The notes under the pieces were generated by a model that was not told the DNA's origin, did not search any database, and worked only from the letters and a program-made list of their open reading frames with translations. Source: Caprimulgus europaeus (Eukaryota; Chordata; Aves; Caprimulgiformes; Caprimulgidae). Taken from it: a stretch of DNA of 64,000 nt. The DNA lies in contig OU015538.1 in assembly GCA_907165065.1 (NCBI GenBank), forward strand, positions 19,297,165 to 19,361,164, given 5' to 3'. This document shows positions 25,349 to 40,300 of the stretch, piece by piece. The stretch's first letter is position 1. The number at the start of each line of letters is the position of its first letter. The translations under genes and the position numbers were made by a program.

Positions 25349-28300
25349 GTACTGCGGAGCACCGCCGCCGCGTCCCCTGCCCGCCTCCCGGCCCGGGCTC
25401 TACCGCCGCCGCACCTGCCCGCCCCGCATCTCTTCCCGCCGCGGTGCCCCGATCCCGCTCGGGCTGAGGCGGCGGCGCAGGCGAAGGCCGCCCCGGGTGC
25501 AAAGCGCCGGGCCCTCAGCTAGTCGCCCTTGTGCCGCCGGGCAGGGCGGGGAGGCCGCGGGTCTCCTGTCGGTCCTGCCCGGCGGAAGGGAGGGTCGGGC
25601 CGGGCTGGGTGGTGCGGGGAGCCCGGGGTCGCGGCCTGACGTGGGGGTGACCCGGCCCAGCCCCCCCGGCTGTGCCCGGGGTGATCCTTTGAAAAAGCCG
25701 TTTTCCCTCAGACGGAGCGGAGGGGCCCGGCCGTGCCCTTACACACACTCGGCCCCTGCACAGAACACCCTCGGGGAACAACCGCGGCTCTGCCGCCTCG
25801 GCGGAGCCGGCCCCGCAGCGCGGGGGCTGTGGCGGGAAGGGCTGGCCTGAGCCATGTACTGTCCCGCCGCTAGCCTGAGGGACCCGGCCCGGCCGCTCCC
25901 TGCGGGCTCCCGGGAGCGGAACAGGTCGCGTTCGGAGCGGGCCGGGGCGTTTCCTTTGCGGGGTTTCTATCCAGAGCCGTGGTTCGTGTCCCTTGCCTGC
26001 GGTGCGTGGGTGATGCGGCGGCGGGAGCGGGGCCGAGGGGAGCGGGAAGGGCTCCTCTCCGAGACAGGCGGCTGGCGAGTGAACCCCTGTCTCTTCCCAG
26101 AAGGTAAAGCCCCGAGCCTCAGCGACCTGTTTTAATCTAGAGCTCTTAAAATGCGTTTCCCTTGAAATCTCTCCTTTTCATTAGATTTTGAATGGATCAG
26201 TCAATCCCATATTTGTTTCCTGCTTGGCAAGTCCAATTTTTATTTGGTTCTTTAAAAACTAGAAGTTCTAAATACCTTAATCTATTGCAGTATTGTTGCC
26301 CATTTTGTCAATAGAACAGCAAAAATCCCGCCGGAGCGGGAGCCTGGTGCTGCTTCTCATGGGCTGTACGCAAAAACACGTCTCTGCTTCCTTGGTGCCG
26401 CTCATGTAAATACAATATCGAGGTCTGTGTGCTTGGTAGTTCTGTTTGAATCACTGATGCTAATAACGTCTGCGACTGAGCAGGTAGGGAGGTAACAGAT
26501 CGTTTAGCTTTGCTTTACAGATGTCGTTCAGCAGGTTTGCTGCTGTCTGTTCAGGGAATGGCTTGAAGGTATTGACAGAATTTAACAGAATTTTAATAAT
26601 GTATGCTATTGATATCTTAGGTAAATCTTAAAAACAAAACTACAAACCAATGACTAAAGAAGAGCTTTGACTATAAAAACAGGAAAGGAGATGGGAGTTA
26701 ATCCTTAAACCGTTTCTTTAATGCATCAGACGGATGATACCAATAAATGTGGGATTGGTACGTTATACTTGATATGGTATTTTTCAAGTCGAACTCTTAA
26801 ATTTCTTTCCTATGGCATAAAAATATTTAACTGTGAAAGAGAATAGGGATTAAGACTGATACCAAATCTGATCTCCCTTCAGAGCCATGTTTGCGTAGCC
26901 ATGTTTGCATCCTCTGCAGGATGGCTCCTGTGAGCTGGGGGAGGTGAGGTGCTTTGCTGATCGCTTGCTATGACCTGGGTGTGACACACACGTTCCCGCT
27001 GCATCAAACCTCTTAATTCCTCTTTGCAAGATGTGGGGCAGGTGTGTAAACACTGATCTCTCACCTCCCAGATAAGTGATCTGCTCAGCCAGGCTAGATG
27101 ATAGTCTGAATTGCGTTCAATTAATTAAATATTCATTAGAATAAATAAGGCTCCTCTACTCAGATAAGCACATGCACAGTTTGCTTATGGACTCAAATGC
27201 TGTCTCTGCTCTACCAAGTATGTTTCATTTTCAACATCTGTTTTAGTCACTGAATCCATTAAGTTTTGCTGATGAAAAATAATTTCTTGCTGAAGTGTTT
27301 TGCTGGATTAGACTTTAAAGACAAAAGAGGGTGTAGTTCAGATCAGGCTTTGTGTGGGTTGCAGTTTTAATGGTAGAGAGGGAAGGTGGTTAATGAAGAT
27401 TATTAGGAAGTTATTAAAGAAGAAAACAGCAGCAAACGGGGAAGTCAGCTGGGAGTAGACGGAAGCTGGATGCTTGGTGCTGAATGGGAGTTGTCAGAAG
27501 CGCTGGGAAGAGCGTTGGAAGTTTCCAGAGAGTTGCAACATGAAGAAGTACAGTTGGTTTTTGGATTCAGATGCTCTTTGAGCAGATCACTTAGAGCTGC
27601 ATCAACTGAGTAACATAACGATACCCACCTCACGCTGTTGGTTTTACTTCACACTGGAGTTTTCAGTTAATGGCAGCCTCGAGCTGCAGTTTAAGCTGCT
27701 TACTGTTGATAAGGCAAAGGACTATCTTTGAGCAATGTTTAATTTACTCCTGCAGAGCTTTTGTAGATTAATGATAACAAACGTCTACATCACTGTTGAT
27801 AGCCTGTCTTTCTATTTAGTCATGGCTGGTGTGTTCTGTTGCATTTATATTCGTTTTTAATAAGCTAGAGGGAGGGAAAATTTGAAACTGGTGTGTGCCA
27901 ATAGTACGTGTGATTGTATTTTCTGTGGTTCAGGATTCAGTCTTTACTTTTTTGATCTAACTTTGTTTTACCCTTGATGTAGATGCCAAATGCTACTCCC
28001 AGCCATGGCAAGCTTTATCTGGAACAATTCATGGCAAATTTTGCTCTTGTCTGCTTGATCTAAATGGAGGATGCTGTTTTGAATAAATTCTGTTCCAGTA
28101 TGAACCATTTCACTGTGGTCATGATAAAATAATTTACAAATGGCACACACAGGATATCTGCTGTCAGGGCAGAGGGCAAAATCCTGAAAGCCGTGGTAGG
28201 AGTTGTCTGTCCACGTGAGACACTTTGTGAGGAACATCTTTCCGTGGCTGGGCTGGGTTCTGCGAAGTGCTCTCGCCTCCCGCTGTGACAGTGGTAGAAT

Positions 28301-31300
28301 ATTAACCAGCTTGTGCGGTTTGTCTGTATTGTTGGAAACAGCCCTCAAACACAACCCGCCATTTCCGTATTCCAGCTGCCAAATGTAACTCATAAATTCT
28401 GATTAGGTGACTGAATGGTTTGTAATTAACACGACAGTATGTTATGGACAATAGGTTTTGCCACAGATGAAATTCTCACCTTAGTCGCTGGCTGGTCTGA
28501 AGCGGAGGGAAACTTGTTGAAATAAAAGTTAGTGTACCGATTGTTTTTGCATAGAATTTGTTTGGATAAATCTATCAAATGCTTATTTTACAATTTAAAA
28601 ATATTATTTAAAAATCTTAAAGACTAGTAAAAATCATTACGAGAGTGTTAGCATATACCTTTTGAAATTATCCTTGTAAACATAGACCCAGAATGACGAG
28701 CCAGGTCGTTACAAATCCCAAACCCTGCCATGCTGCTGAAATCCACAACAGCACTGCGCTCTCCCTGTTGAAATCCCACCTTCCCCTTCCTTCTCATGGT
28801 TACAGAATGTTGCATCTCCAGAGAGGTGTAGGACATTGCAGAGAGCAGCCGGAGCGATGTCCCTTGGGAATGATGGAAAGTTGGGAACAGGCGGCAGTCA
28901 TCTTCCCCGGCGGCGCACCTGCTGCAGCACGCTGCGCTGGAGAGGCATCTCCTCCTGCAGAGCTGGGGCTGCGTGTGGGCAGCTGGGGCTGGCACAGAGT
29001 CACAGCGTCTCTGGCTGGGTCCCTCCCAGCCTCTGCAAGTCCAGCCTGCTTGGCTGGTGTTGGAGGAAGGGCAGGCAAATCCCTGTTTGTGAAGGAGTGA
29101 GGGAAACGTACCTGCAACAGCCTTCTTCGGAAACGAGAGGGTTTGGGTATGTTAAAAATAAGCATAAGTTTATCCAAACAAAACATTCTTAGGTTCACAG
29201 AATCACAGAATCACAGAATATTAGGGATTGGAAGGGACCTCGAAAGATCATCTAGTCCAATCCCCCTGCTGGAGCAGGAACACCTAGATGAGTTCGCACA
29301 GGAAGGCGTCCAGGCGGGTCTTGAATGTCTCCAGAGAAGGAGACTCCACAACCTCCCTGGGCAGCCTGTTCCAGTGCTCTGTCACCCTTACTGTAAAGAA
29401 GTTCTTTCTCAAATTTAAGCGGAAAAGGTTCTGCATATGATTGTCCTTTTGAATATTATAAAGTATATTTTAACTTAAAATGCTCTGGTCTTCTCAGTTC
29501 TGAGTGTATTCTGCTGAGAACACACGTGTAACTAGATAAAATACTTTCACACGGTATCCTCTGTAGACTGGACAGCAGGAGTTACATCCTCCACAGCCCT
29601 GTGCCAGTGTGGTTTAGTTCATGATTTAGTTCAGGCAGGTTTGTCCAGCTTTTCAGTAAATTGAAAATGTGTCTTTTAGTTTCAGACACAATGCTCGTCC
29701 TGTTTTCATGCGCCCTACAACGGGAGTCGGCTCCGTAAGAGCAATTACAGCTGTCCCCTGGCACCCGAGTTGTCACGGGACAGACGGAGCCCGTGGCGCG
29801 AGGCTCCGCGTGGAGCTGGGAGCTGCCTGGCCTGGGTCAGGGGAGGTCCTGGGAGTCAGGGCTGTGCCTGCTGTGCAACAATACCAGTGGGCATTTGTGT
29901 TTTAAGTATTTTCCTTTTCAGTTTGAATTCTGTAGGTGTCAGGGCGATGTAGGAATCGGGCTGTGTGTTCCAGACCTCCGCGCGGTCTCTTTTCAGTGTT
30001 GGGTTCTGTTGCTGTCGGTGGGTTCCCTTCCCCGACGGCCCTGCCTCAAACACACAGCGGGTGCGAGGAGGAGGGATCGGCTTTCTGAGTTTTCTGCAGC
30101 ACTGACAATTTTGAGATTTCTTAATTAGTGTGATTGCTGCTAAAACAGTTTCTTTGCTACTTGGATTTCTCTTTCCTGGTGCTGTTATGATTCATTCCTG
30201 GGAGATTTGGAAAACTGCTTCAGGCTTCCTCAACTTATGCAACAGCTCACAACTGGGAAATCTGACCTACTTCAGAGCTGCTCTGAGCCAGCGAGGAGCG
30301 GCTCCGAGACTGAACTGCAGCAATATAAACTTCCCAAGCGCTGCCCACGGCTTCAGGGAAGAAATCATTTGTTATGAAAATTGAAGATTTGTACTGCGAG
30401 GAGGAATAGAGAGTGTGCTGTAAACTAACAAATTGCATTATTCTTAGATTAGATTCGGTGGGAATTGCTCTTACTTGGGTAAAAAACTGGATGTGGAGAC
30501 TTGAAGCGATGTGTACGATGTGTTGTAGCCAGTGGTGGTCCTCAAAATGGAAGTCAGTGTCCAAAACTGGTGGTAGACAGTGCTGGGAAAAACAAGTGAA
30601 AGAATCTGTTTGAAAATGAACAGACCCGCTGCCATTTATGGGTTTCTGTAATTTAAAAAGGCGTATTTCATTTTTCATTCAAGAATGTGCAGATCTCCAC
30701 GTGGGCGTCTTTTTTCCATAGGTGTCAATTACGGAGTTTTGTGACCCTGTTTTGAAAGAACTGCCGCGGTGTGGAGCTTTGGGTGTGACCTGATTGGGTT
30801 TGCTGGCAGTTCCTCTGCCACTTTCATTTTGGTGTTTAAGCAAAATACAAATTTTCTTCCCTTGGTGACACAAAAAGTGGTTTAGATGCACGTCCATTTA
30901 CACCAGCTGACCTCAGAGTGGAAGGTGAGAGACCATAAGTAAGAGACAGTGCCTGTGGAGTGGGGACCTGGGATCTCTGCAGTCCAGCATGTCAGCTTCG
31001 ATTTGTTTCCTGGTCTGTTGGCACTTACAGAAAATAGGGGCTAATTCCCTCAGCCCTGCAAAGAGTTGATTGAGAAAAACCAAACTGTTAAAAGTCCAGA
31101 TTGCGTCCTGCCATTCCAGCTGTGGTCATCTCCTTTGGGGTGGAAAGGCTTTACATCTCTCTGTGATTTCAGCCAGTGGATCTCGGTATGTTTATAGCTG
31201 ACAACACACTCAGATTGATGTGGATCCATGTGAGCCTGAGCTCCCAGCGTAAAAGGTTTGAGAGATTCAAGTGCACTCATCACTGAAATGTTACTTTATT

Positions 31301-34300
31301 GTCTTCCTTGCAGGGCACTGTTCGAAGGATTATAATCGAGAATCCTGATCAGGTAGGAAGACTGTTTGGTGCTGGAGTGCTGCCTGTGTCACTCTTCCAC
31401 CCTTAGTTATCGATGAGGTGCTCAGCTGCCTCCATCAGGGATGCTAAACACTTTGAAATCACGGCCCACACCTCTGCTTGTGAGGGATGAAATCACTCAG
31501 GATTGGAAATAGTGCCGAGCTGGCAGTCAGGCTTCACCCTCCCGGCACCTCAGTCTGTGTCAACGCGCTGCAGTGGCATCGGAGCGGATTTCAAACCGTT
31601 TCTGCTGTGCTCCAGTGCTGTCTGGCTGGAAGAACAGTCACTCTCCAAGCAGACATGCACTCAGACTCACACCTTAAAGAACCATTTCAAAGTATACACG
31701 TCCTCAAATTCAGTTTTTTAGTCAAAATTACGCTAATTCAGGATTTGCTGTTTGACAGCATTCACAGATGTTTTTATTAAAATGTTTTACAGGAGCCGTT
31801 ATCCCCATTTCTTAGAGGTGGGAATTTCTGTCCTGGCAATAATGTCATCTATGAAAAAACAATAAGAAAATACGAGCTGTTAAATCCCCACCAAGTAAGT
31901 TCGTTGTTTATATTCTCTATTGCAAAAAAAAGAAGGGATGGTAGCAGGAAAGGAATGTTCCTGGGTGGGTTTGGGTTTTTCCTTCAGTTGGGAACTGCTG
32001 CCAAGGTGAGAACTGCCTCGCTGAGGTGCAGGATACATTCTCAAAAGTAAATGAGAATTTCTCTGTGTAAGGGGAGCAGAAGTTGGAATGTTTGCTGGAT
32101 TTGTACAAAGAATTTGTTATTTCAGATTAATAATGAAAACTGCTGTTGTATTTCCAGCACTGTCAGTCTTTGAGTACTGACAAGTAGTTTCTTGCAGGAG
32201 CTCCACAACAGAATAACCAATACAAATTTTTACACAAAATGAAAAGACAAATTTTAGCTTTAATTTTTCTTTTTTTTATTCATTCTTGAAAAAATATTAA
32301 TGGTAAAGCTGCCTGAAATTTTATCTTATAATTGGTGTTTTGTCAATAGCAAAAATACTATTTCTTTTTTTTTATTGCTCTGAAACAGTGTTATTTTCAA
32401 CAAGAAAAAAAAATGAAATTAATGCTGTTTCAGAGTGATTAATCTTGTCTGTTTGGGTTTTTTGTTTGTTTGTTTTTTTAACTGAAGTTTTCATTCCATT
32501 CTGGATTTTAGATAAATTAGGTGTGATATCCATACCCTGAAGTGGAAAGCAAAGAAATTTGAGCTAATGATAAATGATAACTTCTTTCTTCTGTAGAATA
32601 AGGAAGTGTGGAGTCGAGTCCTGGAACCCATATTTGTCCTGATTTTTGTTAGCCAGGGTATATCTAGAAAAACAAGATCTGTGTTCCTTACACTTTGTAC
32701 ACGCTGAATCTGGAATTGCTGAGAGCATCCAGAGAGGAAAATGTCTTGAGCCATTTCCTGGATGAATTTTCTCCTAACTGAAATAACAAAAACCCAGTTC
32801 AACTGGAGCTCCTTTATCTCTCAAATACTTAATGAAACGTGTTTAAAATTGAATAATGGAGATCCCCAATGCCTGAGTACATCCAGAGTAACAACATAAT
32901 GAAACATACACCGTGGGAAAGCTGTGTCTTCTGTGCTTTTTGTTTGCAGCTACTAAAATTTGGGAATTACAACCTTGAAGTATGAAAGTGTGAGGCAAAC
33001 TCATGTTCAGTTAGGAAAAAAAGCAATTTTAGGATTATTAAAATATCTAAAATTTCATCAGTCTTTCCATGAACAACCACATTTCATTCATTTCTGTGCT
33101 CATATTAAGCTCCCATCTCCTGAAGGTGTGTCCAGCAGCTTAAAAAAGTTAATTCCTGTTTCTAGGAGAAGCAGTATCAGTTTTCCCACCACTGTCAGCT
33201 CCCCCAGCAAGCCGAGCAGTGCCACGCTGCCCCGCAGGCCGAGCAGTCCCAGGTCACTCACCAGTGCCAGCAGACACAGACCAGTAGCCCCTGTGAAGTA
33301 ACTCCAGTCTCTGTAAGCAACGACTGCAGAGGAAATACAGTCAGGAGGGTGACAGTTCAGCCCTGTGAACAGGTAAGAATCACTTGCTGAATGGCTTTTG
33401 TTGTTGTTTTTTCCTTTATCTGGGAGTGTTTCCCATTAACTGAGTCAGGCTTCAACTGGGAGTCTTTGTACAACAAAGATTGAGGCCTGTAAGGCTTATG
33501 TCTCTAGTCTGGGAGAAAAAGAGACATTTCCTTATGAACTAGACCTGCAGCAATTCAGGATTGCTTTTTATCTACACTGATCAATACAGATTTCAAATAT
33601 TTTTCTATTTGATTAGAAGTATTTGATGTAGATCCAGTGGAAGCACAGAACTGGCTTCCTTTGCCCTTCATTCTGCAGCAGGTTGGAAGTTGTGGAGTTT
33701 GTGAGGGCTGCAGGAGGCTTTGCTGGACGTGTAGGCTGTGACATCAGCTGTGGGAGGGAGCGTAGCAGTCCTGCCTGTGCATCTGTTCAGTGCACAGTGG
33801 CAGGACAAACCTACCTGGTGACCTCAGTGCTAGAGCTACGTGGAATCTTCCACAGCCAGACACCCCATGAACCAGCTGAGGTCAACTCCGTTTGGGCTGT
33901 GGTTTAAATTCTTTTCATTGTTCAGAAACGTAAACATTTGAACTTCAGCTGAGGTGTTTTAAGGTCTTTTTGGGCTTAAAAAAGGAGGGGGCTTCTGTCA
34001 GTGCCCTAATCTAAGAACTTCTCAGCTCAGCCACTGGATACACTCCAGTGCATGGATGTAGGCACAGGCACTGAGTGGGGCAGTACAAATCCCACGTTTG
34101 CTGTGGGGAATCTTCCACCCAGGTGGCTTTATCTGGGTGCTGCCCACAGGTGTTACCCACTGTAGCTATGGCAGTGTGGATTAGTGAAAGCTTGCCCAAT
34201 TCTCAACAGTTTCCATATTAGAATAATTACGATGGCATTGCTGTAGAAGACAGTGATTTGCATATTTCTTGTTGTAAATGAAGTAATTTATTTCTGTATA

Positions 34301-37300
34301 TTTTACTGAAAACCAGAATACACAGAAGATTTAGTACCAAAAGAAACATTTAAACAAATTGCAAAGTACTAAGAGCAAACAAACCCAAACCCATCGTACT
34401 TGTAGCGTTTTCATGTTCAGCTTTCGTCCTGAAGAAGGGAGCTCAGTTATGATCTTGTGTATCCTCTGCCAGGTGAACTGCTCTCAGGAAAACAACGACC
34501 AGCTGGACTGCCGCTACTTCGGGGAGCTCCTGGCTGAGCTGAGCCGCAAGACCAGCGACTTGCACAGCTGCTTGCTGCAGCACGTGGAGAAGATCGGGGG
34601 AAGGTACCGCACCTCCCCTCTTCTGTCACTCTGGTCCCGACATCCTCACGCTGGGCAGGGCAGGCAGCAGGGTTGTTTGCAAGTGGCCTTTCTTTCTTTC
34701 TTTCCCTGACAGCTACAGTTGACTGTGTATTTCACACATTAATCTAATTTACTGAGTAACTGAGGACATAAAAATGCTGTAAGCCAAGTAAATTTATTGA
34801 ATTTGATGCTTTTTCAAATTGTTTAGACTAATATGCAATAAGAATTACATATCCCACGCCTGTTTGCACACAGAGCAAACAAGTGTACTCACAGCATGCT
34901 ATGACATATATTTAATGACACAATTCTATTACTGTGCCCTAAAGAAACAGCTCAGATGTCCAAATTGGCATTTCCTTTCCTCTGTCATGGTGTTAGGGAT
35001 TAAGGATGGCCATCATGAGGCATAAAGCTCAGTATCTACATACACATTAATGTCAAGTGTGTATTGTGCAGTCCTAGATTGTCTTTGAAAAGAAATGTAG
35101 AGTCCCAGCAGCCAGTAATCTGAGTCTCCACAATGTTTTTCCCTTTCCCTCACAATCACAAAAACCCTGACACTGCTAAGTAAACACTTCAGGTGTGGCA
35201 CTGTGTTACACCATAGTTCTGGGTAACCCATGGCCCGGCCAATTAAGAGTATAATTGGGTTAACCAAGCACAATTGGGATAACTGCCCAAAGCCAGGGAG
35301 ACAGCCTGTGATAACTGGAACGCTGTGACTACTCCGGTCTCCTCAGATCCTTCTGATACATAGGGAGCCACATCTAACGACTCGTGCTGCCTCGTACCTT
35401 AAGAGGAAGGCAACAGCTCTTGGCCTGATAAACACCCTTCCTTGCCTTGTATTTTAAATAATCTTTTTGTAGCTGTGAGTGTGGATGTGAATCCTTAGTT
35501 CTCAACAAGCTTTCTGTTAATCAGTCCCTTCCATTTTGTCTGTTTTACAGGAACTATGACATTGAGTTTACGAGTCAGGTAAGCATCAGGCACGCTCTAA
35601 GCAAGCTGTTCCCTGGCACGCAGTGACAATAACAGCAGTGTGGGCTTCAAGCAGATGAAGCCAAGCCAGCTGAAATGAGGGATGCTGGTCTTTGTTAGTT
35701 AATGATTCCTGCTTGTTAATAACATTCAGAGCCTGAAAGCTACTGCTAGGCTTGTATTTGCAAATGTGGTAATAATGGAAAGGAAACATCAATAATTTGC
35801 ATTATTCCAGTATGAGAGTCAAATTTTAAAAGTCTTCCCTGTTGTGCCAATAATGGTTTCATTGTCAAACAAACTTACACAGTTACATGTATTTTTGCTC
35901 TGCATTTTCTGCAAAGGATCTTTCACTGTCTTGCAATAAAGCAGCTGTCAGCCAGCCGTGCTGCTGTGCGCTGCAGAAGTGAGGCATTAATGCATCTCTC
36001 GGAAGCAATGCCAGTAATCACTCCCAGTATCTCCTGGGACAGGCTGGACATCTTTTCTTTACTGACTTTTTTCATTATAGACAAGAGATTTGCTATATCA
36101 TTAACTGCTGGGATTTGTTTTAGCATGAGCTGTTTTCTTGAGAGAGGATTGTTTTGAATACTGCTTTTAAAATGGATGTTAAACTCAATGATTTGAATGT
36201 ATGCTTCATGTATCACTTCATCTCCATTTTTATATGCCACACACACATATATGAGACTTTGGAAGTTTTCTGGATACACTTTGATCTCTTGTCATTCTTA
36301 TTTGCCTTGTACTAAATGTGTTTTTCATAGTAGAGCTGTGTAACTTATGAAGAAACCACATTATGATCAGGCAAAATTCTTAATCAGGATGTGTCTCCCC
36401 TTCCCTTTGCTTAGACTGAAGATATTGAAGATTTAATTCCTAAAGGACTGTCTGAGGCAACAAAGCAGCAGATTCGTTACCTCCTCCAGGTATGTGAGCG
36501 GGGTGAGGGGGCGTGTGTACCTTGAAACATAACATACTTCACTCTGTGTGTGTACCTTGAAACATAACATACTGCACTCTGTGTGTGTAGCTGGAAACAT
36601 AACATACTGCACTCTGTGTGTGTAGCTGGAAACATAACATACTTCACTCTGTGTTCTGCTTCCTCCATTGTTTCTAGTATACAGGGGATGGAATCATACA
36701 AGTGGCTCCAAGTGACATGTTGTGGTAGTTGGTTCCAGAGATCATTTGTGTATTTTAAACTGAGCTTTAACTGGCACTTTCTTGCAGTTTCAGTGGAAAC
36801 CACTTTGCCTTTTAAGCCATCTGGGCTTCTGGCCAATTACAGAGCACAGATCATTCATCTCTGCTTTACAAGCTAAAGGCCAAGAGTAGGAACTTTGCTG
36901 AATGTTGACTTTGGATGTCACTGACCAACTGCACAGAACGCTTGTAACTTAGGTCTCATCTTTTACAAATGTTCTAGTTAAAAGCCTCCAACACAGCACT
37001 AAGTCCTGAGGCCTGTTCATGACATTTGGTAACAAAACCATTTACAGAGGCTTTTGTGTTTCTCCTGATGTGGTTCTGTAGCTGCCTCACCATCTCAACC
37101 TGCCTTTTCCATCCCCAGCCAGATGGGTTTGATGTAAGGCGGGCAGACACGAGTACAAGGTTCTGATAATGGCTGCTCATTTCTTTGCTTCCCAGCACTG
37201 GAATACTCTGCAATGTGTTTTTTAGAAAAACATTTGACCTCTTTCTGAAGTGCTTGAAGACAGCAGGCTGGAATTGGCCCCTGCCTTTGTGTTCTTTCAA

Positions 37301-40300
37301 AGTCAGTTTTTCTGCCTTCAAATACTAGAGATGTATCATAAAATGCAACAGCTTCTGTTTTAGCATGAATCAATACACAGCTGTTAATGCGCATTAGAAG
37401 AGCAGTGTAGGCTGTTATGCCTGCCTGCCTTTTTCATCCAGCTGACTTAATCTTTGGGATCTTTTTCCTTGTAAAGGGAGGAGGTGGTTGTATGTCTGCT
37501 TTTTTAAAAATTTAAATTTTGTAAAATTTTAATTAAATTCTCTTGCCCTGGGGCCGAAAGCATGCTTTGCCAGATCTCAGAGATGATGGCTCATTCCACT
37601 GTGGCTTCTCAGGTAGGGTAGTTATTTCTTTGTATCAGTGTAAGTCACAAAACTGAACACTCAAAAATGATTCTGCAATATTAACACATTTATTTTTTCC
37701 TTTGTTGGTGTACAAATGCAGTTCTTTCTTTACTCTCTTGTTCCTTCCATTTAAAAAGCGTTATCCTGTGTTACAAGGCAATAACTAAAAAATTATGCCA
37801 TTTGCAGAACAAGGTGCATGAAAATGTGTTTCTCTGTAGAAACTGTGGGCACTTCACAGAGCCCTGTGCAGTAGTTCTAACAGCAGAAGTTATTTTCAGC
37901 TTGTAGCAGTTTTCTGCTCTGCCCATTGTCAAGCATATTGTAACAAACCACACTAATTAATTAATTGGAAGTACTAATTTTCATTTGTTTTCCTCTTGTA
38001 GATGAGAGTGACATCAGATAAATCTTTGAGACTTGTGCTTTCCACTTTCAAAAATCTACGTGAAGAGCTCTGCCACTTGCAGGATGACCTGGGGGTAAGG
38101 CTTGGTCTGCAGTTCCCACCTGCTCAGTGTTACCTGCCAGTGGGAAGTCTGTTAAGATGGAATGTAAATTGTGCAGTCCAGGGGCTTTAGTGGGACTGAC
38201 TGGTTTATTAATGCAGGACTCGTACAGGGGATGAGGTCAGATTCCTTCCTTAGTGCTTTTAAAGTGTTCAATTTGTTGAAGCCTAAAAAAGCAAAAATAC
38301 TTTCAAAGGAAGACGAGACCCCCCTGAGTGAAATGAGAGGAAAAGCTCTGAATTGGTGCATGCACTGCACAGACACCGACTGTGGGGGAACGCTGTGCTT
38401 TGGCGTGTAGACGGCCAAGGAGCGGACGCCAGGTGCCCGTTTACCAGCGCTGCTCCGGGAACTGGGAGACCCCCGTTCTACTCCACAGCAGCCCAAGTAC
38501 ACAGCTCTGCTGGAAACGTGGCAGCCCTCTTGTAAACTGCAAAGTCCAGGGAGGGGAGAGGGAGTCTGAATGTAGACTTCAACATAGAGCAAGAAGTCTG
38601 TGCAATGAAGTGGTCTAAAGGTTGGGATTTTTGGTTGTTTCTGTTTAGTAACTATGAATAATTCTTCCTGGGACAGACTGAAAGAGCAGTGTCCAGGCTC
38701 CCAGTGCTTGCCACACAACACAGCCCAGTGACGGGCAGCTGTGTGCTTTGTAGTTAAAAAAACCCCATAGTTAAAAAACCTTGAGTATTTTCTCAGTCCC
38801 AAAACATCACCTACTAATTACTCAGTAAGCTGCACTCTGAATATGTGGGAAGTTCACTAAACAATTGCAGCTATTGACTGTAACCCCTTTTGTCTTACAG
38901 AAGTTAGAAATGGACACTGTCTTACTGAAGAAGGATTTGGCTTTTAAAGATTCTCAAGTTAAAGAATACGAAACGATGTTGGCTTCTCTGAGAGAGAATA
39001 ATCGTCAGCAGCAGGTAAAGCTAAAAACATATTCTCAGTGTAATGACAGTCAGACAAAAACTCGCCAGGAGCTGACTTTTGACTGCTCTGAGTAACTAAC
39101 TGCTGCTGGTACACACGTGTGTATGTGTGTGATGCTGTTAATTCCTTAAGGACCATCATGCATTGATTCCACTTGTGTGCTCTCCAGCAAGGACTCAGAG
39201 AGAGCACTGCAAAATGCCGCTCTCTGGAAGAACAGCTCCTCTCGCTTCGGCTCAGTGAGGGAGAAAAGGATTGTCAGCTGAAGGAGCTGGAGTACTGCAA
39301 GCGTGCCTTGGAGCAGGAGATCCAGAGCCTGAGACTGCAGGTGAGGGGCTTGTTCTGTGTTCAAAGGCTGTTATCCACAGGTACAGATGCATTAATGTAT
39401 TAATGATGAAACTTTATGATGAAAACTCTCTTTTTAAAACTGTAAAATATTTAATCTTCTGTAGAGCTGCTCTAATCCCACACTACAGACCACCACGGAT
39501 GAACTCTCCAGCCGTTACGTGGAGATGATCAATAACCTGAGAGAGGATAAAGACCGCGAGATCCGCAGCCTCAGGGTAAGGGGTTTGACTTGGCACCTGT
39601 GTATCGCTCACCTTGCCTCACTGCATCTCATCAGCTGCTTTTTAACTTAAAGGAACAGAAAGATCTACCATATGTACTTTTTTAGGTATCTTTTGGTTCT
39701 GCAATTAATTTATAATAAACTCTAATGATGGCTCAGAAACTCTTAAATAGAACATAAAGCTGGGATTTAAAAAAAGTACAACTCCTTAGATGTAGAAATC
39801 GGAGATGAATCAGATAGACAGCAATCCCTCCCAAAGGGGTAGTGTGTGTGTCCTGATAAGGTAAGAAACAAGCCAAAAGATACCCAACAGCAACCAGGAA
39901 TAAATCCCAGACAAAACTGGATCTGGGAAACATCTCTCATTTAAATCGCTGTAGCAGTATTTCACCACCGGGGAAGCCAATCTGATTTATGCAGCGTTGT
40001 ATATTGAGTTACAAAACTACTACATTGGTACTGGGACAAATCCAGTCCAGTTAGGACTTTCTGCATTTACTGTGCAGCTCAGCATTTTTATCTGACACTC
40101 ACTGGGTCTTACTGGTAATGATTTTAATGAAAAAAATACACCCAGAGTCCTAGACACAAACTGAGGTCACCTGCCTGGAGCACCCAACACCTGACGATTC
40201 CTTAACGTCTGTTTACAGTCTCAGCTATGCCAGTTCCAGCAAGATATATCCAGGAGAGAAGGAAGTAACAGTGACTTGCAAATAAAGCTGAATGAACTGA

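Larger units (their letters stand above)
24480..26100. promoter_or_regulatory. CpG island over the POF1B 5' end
   Basis: An abrupt change from AT-rich DNA to very GC- and CpG-rich sequence begins about 24,480 and fades by about 26,100. It covers the presumed 5' UTR, exon 1 and the start of intron 1. No TATA box is evident just upstream, as expected for a CpG-island promoter. The exact transcription start cannot be read from the sequence. Confidence 0.8.

Noticed and set aside
24829..25467. Second + strand frame of 212 Ala/Pro-rich codons overlapping exon 1
   Set aside because: A frame shadow of the Pro/Cys repeats. It lacks any match to POF1B and does not meet a usable phase at the exon 1 donor.
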